From Pseudomonas lurida (GTDB taxonomy: Bacteria; Pseudomonadota; Gammaproteobacteria; Pseudomonadales; Pseudomonadaceae), in NCBI RefSeq assembly GCF_013522705.1, contig NZ_JAAMRE010000039.1, positions 1-53,510 on the forward strand: a stretch of DNA of 53,510 nucleotides, given 5' to 3'. The translations under genes were made by a program, and so were the position numbers. Under the pieces are notes generated by a model. It worked only from the letters and a program-made list of their open reading frames with translations, did not search any database and had not been told where the DNA came from. Shown in pieces: positions 37,129-46,865 of the stretch. Each line of letters opens with the position of its first letter. Position 1 is the stretch's first letter.

Positions 37129-38264
37129 TGGCTGCCCGCCCCCGCACGCTGCAAAACAGAAAGCTGCCGCCAAACCTTTACCCGAACGGTAAGTACTGGC
37201 GGTACCGCAACCCGGTCACCGGCGTGATGACCAGCATCAACCGCCCTCTTGAGGAGGCAATCAAGCTAGCCCGGGCGGCCAACCTCAAGTTCGCGGAGCT
37301 GGTCGTCGATGATGGCTCGCTGCTGGCTGTACTGACAGGCGACCGCCTACCAATCGTTCGTAATTTGCTGACACGCTTCGAAGAGGAATGGCTGCCGGAT
37401 CGCTCATACGCCGCGCGAACCCTGGAAGAAATCAAGTTCAAGCTCGAGCGGTACCGGCAGGATCTGGGCGACCGCCTGATTGGGCAGTTGGATGTGCTGT
37501 CCATGGCCGAGTACCTGGACAACTTCAGCAACAACGCCTATACGAAGCACCGCGGGCTGTGGGTGCAGATCTTCGCGTTCGCGGTGGCCAAGGGCCTGGC
37601 CGAGCGCAACAACGCCGAGCTGACCCTGGTGAAGAAAGAGGCCGAGAAGAAGCGCCAGCGCCACACGCTCGAAGGATTGAAGATGATCATTGATGCAGCG
37701 ACAACCCCGCCGTGGCTGAAGCGGGCAATCCGGCTGGCCCTGGCCAGCCTTCAGCGCCGGGACGACATCGTCACCTGGCTGAAGTCTGCGGCCGACATGG
37801 AAAAGAATACGCTGACCGTCTCCCCCGGAAAGACCCAGGGTTATGAGAACCCTGTGCACCTCAAAATCACCATGGGCGCCGCGCTGCGGGAGGTGGTCGG
37901 GGAATGCCTGCGCTCGCCGCTCGCATCGCCGTACTTGATCCACTACAAGCCCAAGGCGCGCCGGCGGGAACAGATCGACGCCAAGGACCACTGGACATCC
38001 GTGACCCCGGACTACCTGACCAAGGAGTTCAGCAAGGCCAGGGACGCCGCACACGCCTACGACCATGTGCCGGCCGGCGAGCGCCCCACTTTTCACGAGA
38101 TCCGCGCATTGGGCGCATGGCTGTACGAGCAACAGAAATTCCCACAGGAGTACATCCAAGCGCTCATGGGTCACGCGGACGAGAAGATGACGAAGCACTA
38201 TCAGGAGGGGCACGACGAAAAGAAGATCGAGTACCTGGAGGTGGGCGCCGAATTGGCGTTCTGA
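37128..38264 (+). CDS. int: Phage integrase (tyrosine recombinase)
   Basis: A 378-aa lambda-type integrase. The N-terminal arm-binding domain begins MAARPRTLQNRKLPPNLYPNGKYWRYRNPVTG. The core-binding domain covers about 75-170. Catalytic residues: Arg211 (or Arg210) in LQRRDDIV, Lys235 in PGKTQG, His323 and Arg326 in FHEIRAL, His349 in MGHADEKM, and the nucleophile Tyr358 in KHYQEGH. The ATG overlaps the xis stop. The gene reads toward the 3' end of tRNA-Val(GAC), 110 bp away, which identifies that tRNA as the integration site. Confidence 0.96.
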   Translation: MAARPRTLQNRKLPPNLYPNGKYWRYRNPVTGVMTSINRPLEEAIKLARAANLKFAELVVDDGSLLAVLTGDRLPIVRNLLTRFEEEWLPDRSYAARTLEEIKFKLERYRQDLGDRLIGQLDVLSMAEYLDNFSNNAYTKHRGLWVQIFAFAVAKGLAERNNAELTLVKKEAEKKRQRHTLEGLKMIIDAATTPPWLKRAIRLALASLQRRDDIVTWLKSAADMEKNTLTVSPGKTQGYENPVHLKITMGAALREVVGECLRSPLASPYLIHYKPKARRREQIDAKDHWTSVTPDYLTKEFSKARDAAHAYDHVPAGERPTFHEIRALGAWLYEQQKFPQEYIQALMGHADEKMTKHYQEGHDEKKIEYLEVGAELAF

Positions 38265-38271
38265 GGTGGGT

Positions 38272-38304
38272 GTTTTGCAAAAGTTTTGCAAAAGTTTTGC
38301 AAAT
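38272..38304. repeat. Three tandem 11-bp repeats between int and the tRNA
   Basis: GTTTTGCAAAA at 38272-38282 and 38283-38293, with a third copy GTTTTGCAAAT at 38294-38304. Each contains the palindrome TTTTGCAAAA. They begin seven bases after the int stop, inside the attachment region, and could be arm-type integrase or excisionase binding sites. Confidence 0.75.
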
Positions 38305-38318
38305 CCCAGAAAGCAAAA

Positions 38319-38344
38319 AGGGGTCACCGTTTCCGGTGACCCCT
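38319..38344 (-). terminator. Terminator for tRNA-Val(GAC)
   Basis: An 11-bp perfect stem (AGGGGTCACCG/CGGTGACCCCT) with a 4-base loop, then T5 on the minus strand. It lies 30 bp beyond the tRNA 3' end, on the phage side of the likely crossover, and could also stop int transcripts. Confidence 0.85.
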
Positions 38345-38373
38345 CTAGACCGCCCAGCAGAGCGGATTTTGTT

Positions 38374-38450
38374 TGGTAGGCGCGATTGGACTCGAACCAA
38401 CGACCCCCACCATGTCAAGGTGGTGCTCTAACCAACTGAGCTACGTGCCT
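38374..38450 (-). tRNA. tRNA-Val(GAC), prophage integration site
   Basis: Cloverleaf with CCA encoded. Anticodon loop TTGACAT (GAC) closed by CCACC/GGTGG; D arm GCTCAGTTGGTTAGAGC; T arm GTTGGTTCGAGTCCAAT. The acceptor stem AGGCACG/CGCGCCT pairs except at position 5-68, an A-C mismatch. The integrase gene abuts its 3' end, so the prophage attachment core lies in the 3' part of this gene. Confidence 0.95.
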
Positions 38451-38463
38451 GCTGTGAGGCGGC

Positions 38464-38491
38464 ATTCTACGGAATTCCAAAGGGGTGTCAA
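38464..38491 (-). promoter_or_regulatory. Promoter of tRNA-Val(GAC)
   Basis: TTGACA (38491-38486), 16-bp spacer, TAGAAT (38469-38464) on the minus strand, 13 bp before the tRNA 5' end. The -35 is a perfect consensus and the -10 has five of six matches. Confidence 0.8.
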
Positions 38492-38634
38492 CATCTTTTT
38501 TGCAGCTAACCCTATGAATATGCGAATTTTTTATTGAAGCGCGCCCTGCCCGCTTTTTTTGCATGGCTGGCGGCCGATTTTCAACTCGGGTAGGATCGGC
38601 GCACTCGTAAAAAATATAAAACAGAGGTTCCAGG

Positions 38635-39918
38635 ATGGCGAACACCCCCTACCCCCAGTCGTATTACGCCGCTTCCGCTAACGCCGTTCCACCTCGCCCC
38701 GTGCTGCAAGGCGAGATCGAAACCGATGTGTGCGTCATCGGCGCCGGCTATACCGGCCTTTCCAGCGCATTGTTCCTGCTCGAGAACGGCTTTCGCGTGA
38801 CGGTGCTGGAGGCCGCCAAGGTGGGGTTCGGCGCCTCGGGTCGCAACGGTGGGCAGATTGTTAACAGCTACAGCCGCGATATCGACGTGATCGAGCGCAG
38901 CGTCGGCCCCAAGCAGGCGCAGTTGCTGGGGCAGATGGCGTTTGAGGGAGGCAGGATCATTCGCGAGCGGGTAGCCAAGTATCAAATCCAGTGCGACTTA
39001 AAGGACGGTGGCGTTTTCGCGGCACTCAACGGCAAGCACATGGCTCACCTGGAATCGCAAAAACGCCTGTGGGAGCGCTACGGCCATACGCAATTGGAGC
39101 TGCTCGACCAGCGTCGTATCCGCGACGTGGTGGCCTGCGAGAACTATGTGGGCGGTTTGCTGGACATGAGCGGCGGCCACATCCATCCGCTGAACCTGGC
39201 ACTCGGCGAAGCCGCTGCGGTGGAATCCCTGGGCGGTACGATCTACGAGCAATCAGCCGCCGTACGAATTGAGCGCGGCGCGAACCCGGTGGTGCACACG
39301 GCCGAAGGCAGAGTCAGGGCCAAGTTCATCATCGTCGCGGGGAACGCCTACCTGGGTAACCTGGTGCCGGAGCTGGCGGCCAAGTCGATGCCGTGCGGCA
39401 CTCAGGTCATCACCACTGCGCCGCTGGGCGATGAGCTGGCCAAGTCGCTGCTGCCGCAGGATTACTGCGTCGAAGATTGCAACTACCTGCTCGACTACTA
39501 TCGCCTGACCAGCGACAAGCGCCTGATCTTCGGCGGTGGCGTAGTGTACGGCGCGCGTGATCCGGCCAATATCGAGGCCATCATCCGACCGAAGATGCTC
39601 AAAGCCTTCCCGCAACTCAAAGACGTGAAGATCGATTACGCCTGGACCGGCAACTTCCTGCTGACGCTGTCGCGCCTGCCTCAGGTCGGGCGACTGGGCG
39701 ACAACATCTACTATTCCCAGGGCTGCAGCGGTCACGGGGTAACGTACACGCACTTGGCAGGCAAGGTACTGGCGGAGGCATTGAGAGGTCAGGCCGAGCG
39801 TTTTGATGCGTTTGCCGACCTGCCGCACTATCCGTTTCCGGGCGGGCAGCTGTTGCGCACGCCTTTTGCCGCACTGGGGGCGTGGTATTACGGGCTGCGG
39901 GACAAGCTGGGCTTCTGA
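38635..39918 (+). CDS. puuB: FAD-dependent oxidoreductase, gamma-glutamylputrescine oxidase-like
   Basis: A 427-aa DAO-family flavoenzyme. The Rossmann motif VCVIGAGYTGLSSALFLLENG is at residues about 32-52, with FGASGRNGGQIVNSYSRD shortly after, which is typical of PuuB/PauB enzymes. The C-terminal FAD contact is GCSGHGVTYTHLAGKVLAEAL. In polyamine catabolism these enzymes oxidise gamma-glutamylputrescine, but related enzymes act on other amines, so the substrate is probable rather than certain. It stands alone on the plus strand among tRNAs, with a terminator downstream. Confidence 0.8.
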   Translation: MANTPYPQSYYAASANAVPPRPVLQGEIETDVCVIGAGYTGLSSALFLLENGFRVTVLEAAKVGFGASGRNGGQIVNSYSRDIDVIERSVGPKQAQLLGQMAFEGGRIIRERVAKYQIQCDLKDGGVFAALNGKHMAHLESQKRLWERYGHTQLELLDQRRIRDVVACENYVGGLLDMSGGHIHPLNLALGEAAAVESLGGTIYEQSAAVRIERGANPVVHTAEGRVRAKFIIVAGNAYLGNLVPELAAKSMPCGTQVITTAPLGDELAKSLLPQDYCVEDCNYLLDYYRLTSDKRLIFGGGVVYGARDPANIEAIIRPKMLKAFPQLKDVKIDYAWTGNFLLTLSRLPQVGRLGDNIYYSQGCSGHGVTYTHLAGKVLAEALRGQAERFDAFADLPHYPFPGGQLLRTPFAALGAWYYGLRDKLGF

Positions 39919-39984
39919 TAGACCACTGGAGCCGGTTCGCCGGCTTCAGCTTCAGTACGCGTTTCAAATCGCACAAACAAAAAA

Positions 39985-40004
39985 CCCCGGTCTTTCGACC
40001 AGGG
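39985..40004. terminator. Terminator between puuB-like gene and tRNA-Asp
   Basis: CCCGGTC/GACCaGGG stem with a TTTC loop. On the minus strand T6 follows, so it ends the tRNA transcripts; on the plus strand TCTTT follows and may serve the oxidoreductase gene. Confidence 0.72.
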
Positions 40005-40078
40005 TCTTTGCTATCGAATCAAAGCAACGTTGAGTTTGCTTCGTGCTCCAAGGCGTTCAGTGGGCCTTGGGGCAGATA

Positions 40079-40155
40079 TGGCGCAGCGGACGGGACTCGA
40101 ACCCGCGACCCCCGGCGTGACAGGCCGGTATTCTAACCGACTGAACTACCGCTGC
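40079..40155 (-). tRNA. tRNA-Asp(GTC), copy 1
   Basis: 77 nt with encoded CCA. Acceptor GCAGCGG/CCGCTGC, anticodon loop CTGTCAC (GTC) closed by CCGGC/GCCGG, T arm CGCGGGTTCGAGTCCCG. Identical to copy 2 located 182 bp away. Confidence 0.97.
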
Positions 40156-40260
40156 GTATCGCTTGACCGGTTGAACACACACCTCAACCACGTCGTTAAC
40201 TTCTGATCAATCAACCTGGGCTGTTCGATCTCAGACCCGACGTATCGAACCTGGAAAATA

Positions 40261-40337
40261 TGGCGCAGCGGACGGGACTCGAACCCGCGACCCCCGGCGT
40301 GACAGGCCGGTATTCTAACCGACTGAACTACCGCTGC
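40261..40337 (-). tRNA. tRNA-Asp(GTC), copy 2
   Basis: Same 77-nt sequence as copy 1, with encoded CCA. The two copies and tRNA-Val(TAC) are co-oriented and closely spaced, suggesting one transcript. Confidence 0.97.
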
Positions 40338-40392
40338 GCGTCGGTGCAACCTTTAACGTTGCGTCTTGCCCGAAGGCAAAACTCTCAAGAAG

Positions 40393-40468
40393 TGGTGGGT
40401 GATGACGGGATCGAACCGCCGACCCTCTGCTTGTAAGGCAGATGCTCTCCCAGCTGAGCTAATCACCC
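40393..40468 (-). tRNA. tRNA-Val(TAC)
   Basis: 76 nt with encoded CCA. Acceptor GGGTGAT/ATCACCC, anticodon loop CTTACAA (TAC) closed by TCTGC/GCAGA, T arm GGCGGTTCGATCCCGTC. First gene of the three-tRNA cluster. Confidence 0.97.
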
Positions 40469-40575
40469 TTTGCTTCGTTGAGGCCGCGAAATTTACGCAG
40501 GTAGCCGACCTAAGTCAATAGCCCGCTTGAAGTTTTTCCGAAAAAGACAAAATGGCTTCAAGACAGGCATGCGCC

Positions 40576-41355
40576 CTACTCGCTGTAAATCATCTTCTTG
40601 CTCATACCACCGTCCACGACGAACTCTTGCCCCGTCACGAATCCGGCCTGGCGCGACAGCAGCCACGCCACCATCGCCGCCACATCCTCCACCGTACCCA
40701 CTCGACCGGCCGGATGCTGGGCATGATCGGCGTCATTTAACGGTTCGGCGCGCCGCGCTGCGGGATCACGCGCATCAATCCATCCCGGGCTGACGGCATT
40801 GACCCGCACTTCCGGCCCCAGGCTGATGGCCAGCGCGTGAGTCAGCGCCAGCAGCCCGCCCTTGCTCGCCGCATAGGCTTCACAGTCCGGTTCCGACTGC
40901 CGCGCACGGGTCGATGCCAGGTTGACGATCGCACCACCGTGGGCTCGCAGGTAGGGCGCACAGTGCTTGGCCAGCAACATCGGCCCGCTGAGGTTAACCG
41001 CCAGCACACGATTCCAGTACGCCAGATCCAGGCTTTCCAGCGTGATGTTATGCGGGTCGGCAACCGCCGCATTGCACACCAGCGCATCCAGGCGCCCGAA
41101 TTGTCCGAGCACTTCGGCAACCCCTTGGGCGACCTGTTTTTCGTCCGCCACGTCCATGCTGATAAACCAGGCATTGTCGCCCAGCACCGTGGACACTTTG
41201 GCTCCACGCTCGCGATCCAGGTCGGTCAATACGACCTGCCAACCCTCGCTGATCAACCACGCCGCAATGCCCAAACCAATGCCACGCGCCGCGCCGGTCA
41301 CCAGGGCAACACGACCGTTACTGGCGACCGCAGCTTCCATGGACCACTCGATCAC
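40576..41355 (-). CDS. Short-chain dehydrogenase/reductase
   Basis: A 259-aa classical SDR. Cofactor motif TGAARGIGLGIA near residue 20, NAAV after the fourth strand, catalytic Ser in NLASTRAR and Tyr-x-x-x-Lys in YAASKGG, and the C-terminal VTGQEFVVDGGMSKKMIY. An acidic residue after strand two (TDLDRE) suggests NAD(H). The GTG start overlaps the metZ stop (GTGA); an ATG five codons later is an alternative. It follows metZ in other pseudomonads; substrate unknown. Confidence 0.88.
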   Translation of the reverse strand: MIEWSMEAAVASNGRVALVTGAARGIGLGIAAWLISEGWQVVLTDLDRERGAKVSTVLGDNAWFISMDVADEKQVAQGVAEVLGQFGRLDALVCNAAVADPHNITLESLDLAYWNRVLAVNLSGPMLLAKHCAPYLRAHGGAIVNLASTRARQSEPDCEAYAASKGGLLALTHALAISLGPEVRVNAVSPGWIDARDPAARRAEPLNDADHAQHPAGRVGTVEDVAAMVAWLLSRQAGFVTGQEFVVDGGMSKKMIYSE

Positions 41356-42563
41356 AAGGCCGCCAGCCCGCGAGCCAGGTCGGCCTGCAGGTCAGCCACA
41401 TCTTCCAGGCCCACCGCGACGCGGATCAGGCTGTCACGGATGCCGGCCGCTTCCCGCTCCTGCGGTGCCAGGCGCCCGTGGGACGTGGTGCTCGGATGGG
41501 TAATGGTGGTTTTGCTGTCACCCAGGTTGGCGGTAATGGAGATCAAACGCGTGGCGTCGATAAATCGCCAGGCGCCGTCCTTGCCGCCTTTGACCTCAAA
41601 ACTCACCACAGCGCCAAACCCCCGCTGCTGACGCTGGGCCAACTCGTGCTGCGGGTGGCTCTTGAGGCCTGCGTAGTGAACCTTTTCGATGCCGTCCTGC
41701 TGCTCAAGCCACTCGGCCAGGGCCTGGGCATTGGCACAATGGGCTTTCATGCGCAGGTTGAGAGTCTCCAGGCCCTTGAGGAAGATCCAGGCGTTGAATG
41801 GGCTCAAGGTCGGGCCGGCGGTGCGCAGAAAGCCCACCACTTCCTTCATCTGTTCGCCACGACCGGCCACCACACCGCCCATGCAACGACCCTGGCCGTC
41901 GATGAACTTGGTCGCCGAATGCACCACAACGTCCGCGCCCAGCTTCAGCGGCTGCTGCAAGGCGGGCGTGCAGAAGCAGTTATCGACCACCAGCATCGCA
42001 CCTTTGGCATGCGCCACTTCGGCCAGGGCAGCGATGTCCACCAGCTCGGCCAATGGGTTGGACGGCGACTCGACAAACAGCAGCTTGGTGTTGGCCTTGA
42101 TCGCCGCGTCCCAGCCGGACAGGTCCGCCAAGGGCACGTAGTCCACTTCGACGCCGAAGCGCTTGAAATATTTTTCGAACAGGCTGATGGTCGAGCCGAA
42201 CACACTGCGCGACACCAGCACATGATCGCCGGCACTGCACAGGCTCATCACCACCGCCATGATGGCTGCCATGCCGGTCGCGGTAGCCACCGCTTGCTCG
42301 GCGCCTTCCAGGGCCGCGATGCGCTCTTCGAATGCGCGCACGGTCGGGTTGGTGTAACGCGAGTACACGTTGCCCGGCACTTCACCGGCAAAACGCGCAG
42401 CGGCATCAGCGGCAGTGCGGAACACGTAGCTGGAGGTGAAGAACATCGGGTCGCCATGCTCGCCTTCCGGCGTGCGATGCTGGCCGGCACGCACAGCCAG
42501 GGTATCGAAAGCTACGCCATCGAGGTCGCTGTCCAACCGACCGGCATCCCATTCCTGACTCAT
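41352..42563 (-). CDS. metZ: O-succinylhomoserine sulfhydrylase
   Basis: A 403-aa PLP enzyme of the Cys/Met metabolism family, converting O-succinylhomoserine and sulfide to homocysteine in methionine synthesis. PLP lysine Lys219 in VVHSATKFIDGQGR, YSRYTNPT at 68-75, and GMAAIMAVV at 97-105. Its sequence and position directly after purF are those of Pseudomonas metZ. It overlaps the SDR gene. Confidence 0.95.
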   Translation of the reverse strand: MSQEWDAGRLDSDLDGVAFDTLAVRAGQHRTPEGEHGDPMFFTSSYVFRTAADAAARFAGEVPGNVYSRYTNPTVRAFEERIAALEGAEQAVATATGMAAIMAVVMSLCSAGDHVLVSRSVFGSTISLFEKYFKRFGVEVDYVPLADLSGWDAAIKANTKLLFVESPSNPLAELVDIAALAEVAHAKGAMLVVDNCFCTPALQQPLKLGADVVVHSATKFIDGQGRCMGGVVAGRGEQMKEVVGFLRTAGPTLSPFNAWIFLKGLETLNLRMKAHCANAQALAEWLEQQDGIEKVHYAGLKSHPQHELAQRQQRGFGAVVSFEVKGGKDGAWRFIDATRLISITANLGDSKTTITHPSTTSHGRLAPQEREAAGIRDSLIRVAVGLEDVADLQADLARGLAAL

Positions 42564-42602
42564 GCTGCCACTCCTTACTCAATACGGTATTTAACATACA
42601 AA

Positions 42603-42622
42603 ACCGGCCCCTCAGGGCCGGT
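42603..42622 (-). terminator. Terminator between purF and metZ
   Basis: ACCGGCCC/GGGCCGGT, 8-bp stem and 4-base loop, followed by TTTTGT on the minus strand, seven bases after the purF stop. Confidence 0.8.
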
Positions 42623-42628
42623 GTCTAC

Positions 42629-44134
<1,506 letters not shown>

Positions 44135-44175
44135 GCGACGCAACCCCTACTTAATGGATCTTGACTGAGTACCGC

Positions 44176-44733
44176 TTACTGAGGCGTTTTGGCCGGTAAG
44201 AGGTGCTCCTTGAACGGCATATCAGCGGGTACGCTGATGCCGCTGGCCAGCCACTGACTGCTCCACCCCAATATGAGGTTCTTGGACCAATCTGCAACCA
44301 ATAGAAATTTTGGCACGAGTACCGACTCCTGCCACCATGCATCCTGCTGTACCGGCCCCAGGCTCAACAGCCCGACCGCCACGACCACCAGCAACGCGCC
44401 ACGCGCGGCGCCGAAGGCCATGCCGAGAAATCGATCGGTCCCGGAGAGACCGGTGACACGTATCAACTCGCCAATAAGATAATTGACCATTGCCCCCACC
44501 AGCAGCGTGGCGATGAACATGATGGCGCAGCCCGCGATGACGCGAGCCGAAGGTGTCTCGATGTAACCGGCCAGGTAAACCGACAGTGAACCACCGAACA
44601 TCCAGGCTACGACTCCTGCGATGATCCAGGTCAGCAACGACAGTGCTTCTTTGACGAAGCCGCGGCTTAGACTGATCAAAGCGGAGATGGCGACGATTGC
44701 GACAATCGCCCAATCAACCCAGGTAAATGGCAC
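44176..44733 (-). CDS. cvpA: CvpA family membrane protein
   Basis: A 185-aa inner-membrane protein with four predicted spans (about residues 7-22, 31-51, 65-88 and 103-124). It begins MPFTWVDWAIVAIVAISALISLSRGFVKEALSLLTWIIAG, the conserved CvpA start. Upstream of purF as in E. coli, where it is linked to colicin V production and envelope stress. Confidence 0.94.
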   Translation of the reverse strand: MPFTWVDWAIVAIVAISALISLSRGFVKEALSLLTWIIAGVVAWMFGGSLSVYLAGYIETPSARVIAGCAIMFIATLLVGAMVNYLIGELIRVTGLSGTDRFLGMAFGAARGALLVVVAVGLLSLGPVQQDAWWQESVLVPKFLLVADWSKNLILGWSSQWLASGISVPADMPFKEHLLPAKTPQ

Positions 44734-44920
44734 GTTTGAGCCTACGGACAGATAAGGCGGCGCATTTTAGCAGAGCGTCGGGCTATCGGTAAGCGGTGAT
44801 TGCGGCTGCTTTGCAAATCAATAGTTTGTGGCGAAGCCATCACATTTCAACCTCACCGCTAAACCCATGGGCAAGCCCCCTGCCCCATATGATTGGCTTG
44901 CCGGTTTAAACGATGCTGGC

Positions 44921-45574
44921 TCAGCCACGCTCAGGCTGGAAACGAGTTACGAACCCTTTCAGGCCCTGCTGCCGATCCAGCAAGTCCCGCAAGCGGTCCG
45001 CTTCGGCGCGCTCGATCAGCGGGCCGATAAACACGCGGTTCTTGCCATCGGCGCTGCGGATATAGGAGTTATAGCCCTGGCTGCGCAGTTTTTTCTGCAA
45101 CGCCTCGGCGCCCTCGCGATTACCCAGGCTGGCGACCTGGATCGACCAACTGATCGACAGGCCATTCGGGTCGATACGGCTCTGCCCTACCTCCGGCTTG
45201 CCCGGCGCGGCAGGCTGTGGCGCCACGGGCTTGGGCGCGGGGGTCGGCGCGGCAGGTTTGGCGGCCACGGCGGGCGCTGGCTTGACGACCGGCACGCTTG
45301 GCTGCACCGGCATCGACGGCGCCTGCTGCGCCGCCACGTCCGACTCGCTCGGCACGGGCTCTTCTTCCGGCAAGGCCTGTGGTTCAGGCACCACTACCGG
45401 CTCGACCTGTACCTGCGGCATTACCGGTGCCTGCGGCGCAGCTGGCGCCTCGACCACGACCTGGCGTTGTTCGTCCTGACGGGAAAACAACATCGGCAGG
45501 AAAATAACCGCCAATGCCACCAGCACCAGCGCGCCGACCATCCGCTGCTTATAAGCGCTATCCAGTAATGCCAT
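44921..45574 (-). CDS. dedD: SPOR-domain cell division protein, DedD-like
   Basis: A 217-aa protein. Short cytoplasmic N-terminus, one membrane span at about 11-29 (MVGALVLVALAVIFLPMLF), a long Pro/Ala/Val-rich periplasmic linker, and a C-terminal SPOR domain (SISWSIQVASLGNREGAEALQKKLRSQGYNSYIRSADGKNRVFIGPLIERAEADRLRDLLDRQQGLKGFVTRF). SPOR domains bind denuded septal peptidoglycan. The ATG at 45574 lies inside the folC end, with GGAGG eight bases upstream. Confidence 0.9.
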   Translation of the reverse strand: MALLDSAYKQRMVGALVLVALAVIFLPMLFSRQDEQRQVVVEAPAAPQAPVMPQVQVEPVVVPEPQALPEEEPVPSESDVAAQQAPSMPVQPSVPVVKPAPAVAAKPAAPTPAPKPVAPQPAAPGKPEVGQSRIDPNGLSISWSIQVASLGNREGAEALQKKLRSQGYNSYIRSADGKNRVFIGPLIERAEADRLRDLLDRQQGLKGFVTRFQPERG

Positions 45575-46865
45575 GTGCAGCTTCCTCCGTGGAGCGCCGG
45601 GCCAACCACTCGAGCGCCTCGGCAACACAATAAAATGATCCGAACAACAGAATCTCGTCCTCGGCCGTTGCCACCGCACACTGCGCCTCAAGGGCAGCGA
45701 TGACGCTTGCATACGACGTCACCGGAGCACCAAGGTTCTGCAGCGCCGCCGCCAATTCCGAGGCGGGACGACTGCGCGGCGTATCCAGCGGCGCTACCGC
45801 CCACGCCTGGACGCTGCCCAGCAAAGGCGCAATCACCCCTTCCAGGTCTTTGTCGGCCAGCAGGCCGAAGACCGCCAGACGACGCCCGATCGGCGGCGTG
45901 CGCGCCAGGCGCCGTGCCAGGTATTCGGCGGCGTGGGGGTTATGACCGACATCCAGCAACACATTCAGGCGTTTGCCCTGCCATTCGACCACCCGACGAT
46001 CCAGTCGCCCGGTGATGCGGGTCGCCAGCAACGTCGCCGCGATCTGTTCGGCGTGCCAGGGCAGATCCAGCAGCAGATAGGCCTGCAGCGCCAGGGCGGC
46101 GTTCTCCATCGGCAGGTTCAACAGTGGCAGCTCCGGCACTGTCACGACCTGGCCGCGCGCATCGCGCCCTTGCCAGTGCCAGTACTGATCACCTATCTCA
46201 AGATTGAAATCGCGCCCACGCAGGTAAAACGGGCAATCCAGCGCGCGTACTTTGTCCAGCAACGGCTGCGGCGGGTCAAGATCACCGCACAGTGCAGGCT
46301 TGCCCTGACGGAATATGCCGGCCTTCTCGAACGCCACGGACTCGCGGGTATTACCCAGGTAATCGGCGTGATCCACGCCAATGCTGGTGACCAGCGCCAG
46401 GTCGGCATCCACCACGTTGACCGTGTCCAGGCGCCCGCCCAGGCCCACTTCCAGCACCACCACATCCAGCTGCGCGCGCTCGAACAGCCAGAACGCCGCC
46501 AGGGTGCCCATTTCGAAGTAAGTCAGGGAAATATCGCCACGCCCGGCATCGAGCGCGGCGAAGGCCTCGCACAGTTGTGCATCAGTGGCCTGGACGCCGT
46601 TGATCTGCACCCGTTCGTTGTAGCGCAGCAGGTGCGGCGAGCTGTACACGCCCACGCGCAGGCCCTGGGCCTGCAACAACGCGGCGACAAAGGCACAGGT
46701 CGAGCCTTTGCCGTTGGTGCCGGTCACCGTGATCACACGCGGCGCCGGCCGGCCCAACCCCAGGCGGGCCGCTACCTGTTGCGAGCGCTCCAGGCCCATA
46801 TCGATGGCGGAAGGATGCAACTGCTCAAGGTAGGCGAGCCACTCGCCCAGGGTCCGCTGGGTCAT
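45558..46865 (-). CDS. folC: Folylpolyglutamate synthase / dihydrofolate synthase
   Basis: A 435-aa Mur-ligase-family enzyme adding glutamate to folates. P-loop VTGTNGKGSTCAF near residue 50, LRVGVYSSPHLLRYNERVQING, EVGLGGRLDTVNVVDADLALVTSIGVDHADYLG and LDVGHNPHAAEYLA are standard. Overlaps accD by four bases and dedD by 17 bases. Confidence 0.96.
   Translation of the reverse strand: MTQRTLGEWLAYLEQLHPSAIDMGLERSQQVAARLGLGRPAPRVITVTGTNGKGSTCAFVAALLQAQGLRVGVYSSPHLLRYNERVQINGVQATDAQLCEAFAALDAGRGDISLTYFEMGTLAAFWLFERAQLDVVVLEVGLGGRLDTVNVVDADLALVTSIGVDHADYLGNTRESVAFEKAGIFRQGKPALCGDLDPPQPLLDKVRALDCPFYLRGRDFNLEIGDQYWHWQGRDARGQVVTVPELPLLNLPMENAALALQAYLLLDLPWHAEQIAATLLATRITGRLDRRVVEWQGKRLNVLLDVGHNPHAAEYLARRLARTPPIGRRLAVFGLLADKDLEGVIAPLLGSVQAWAVAPLDTPRSRPASELAAALQNLGAPVTSYASVIAALEAQCAVATAEDEILLFGSFYCVAEALEWLARRSTEEAAHGITG

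Noticed and set aside
1..38373. Left attachment site and endolysin gene
   Set aside because: Both are expected for this prophage, but I find neither; they must lie left of the window, beyond the cut J gene.
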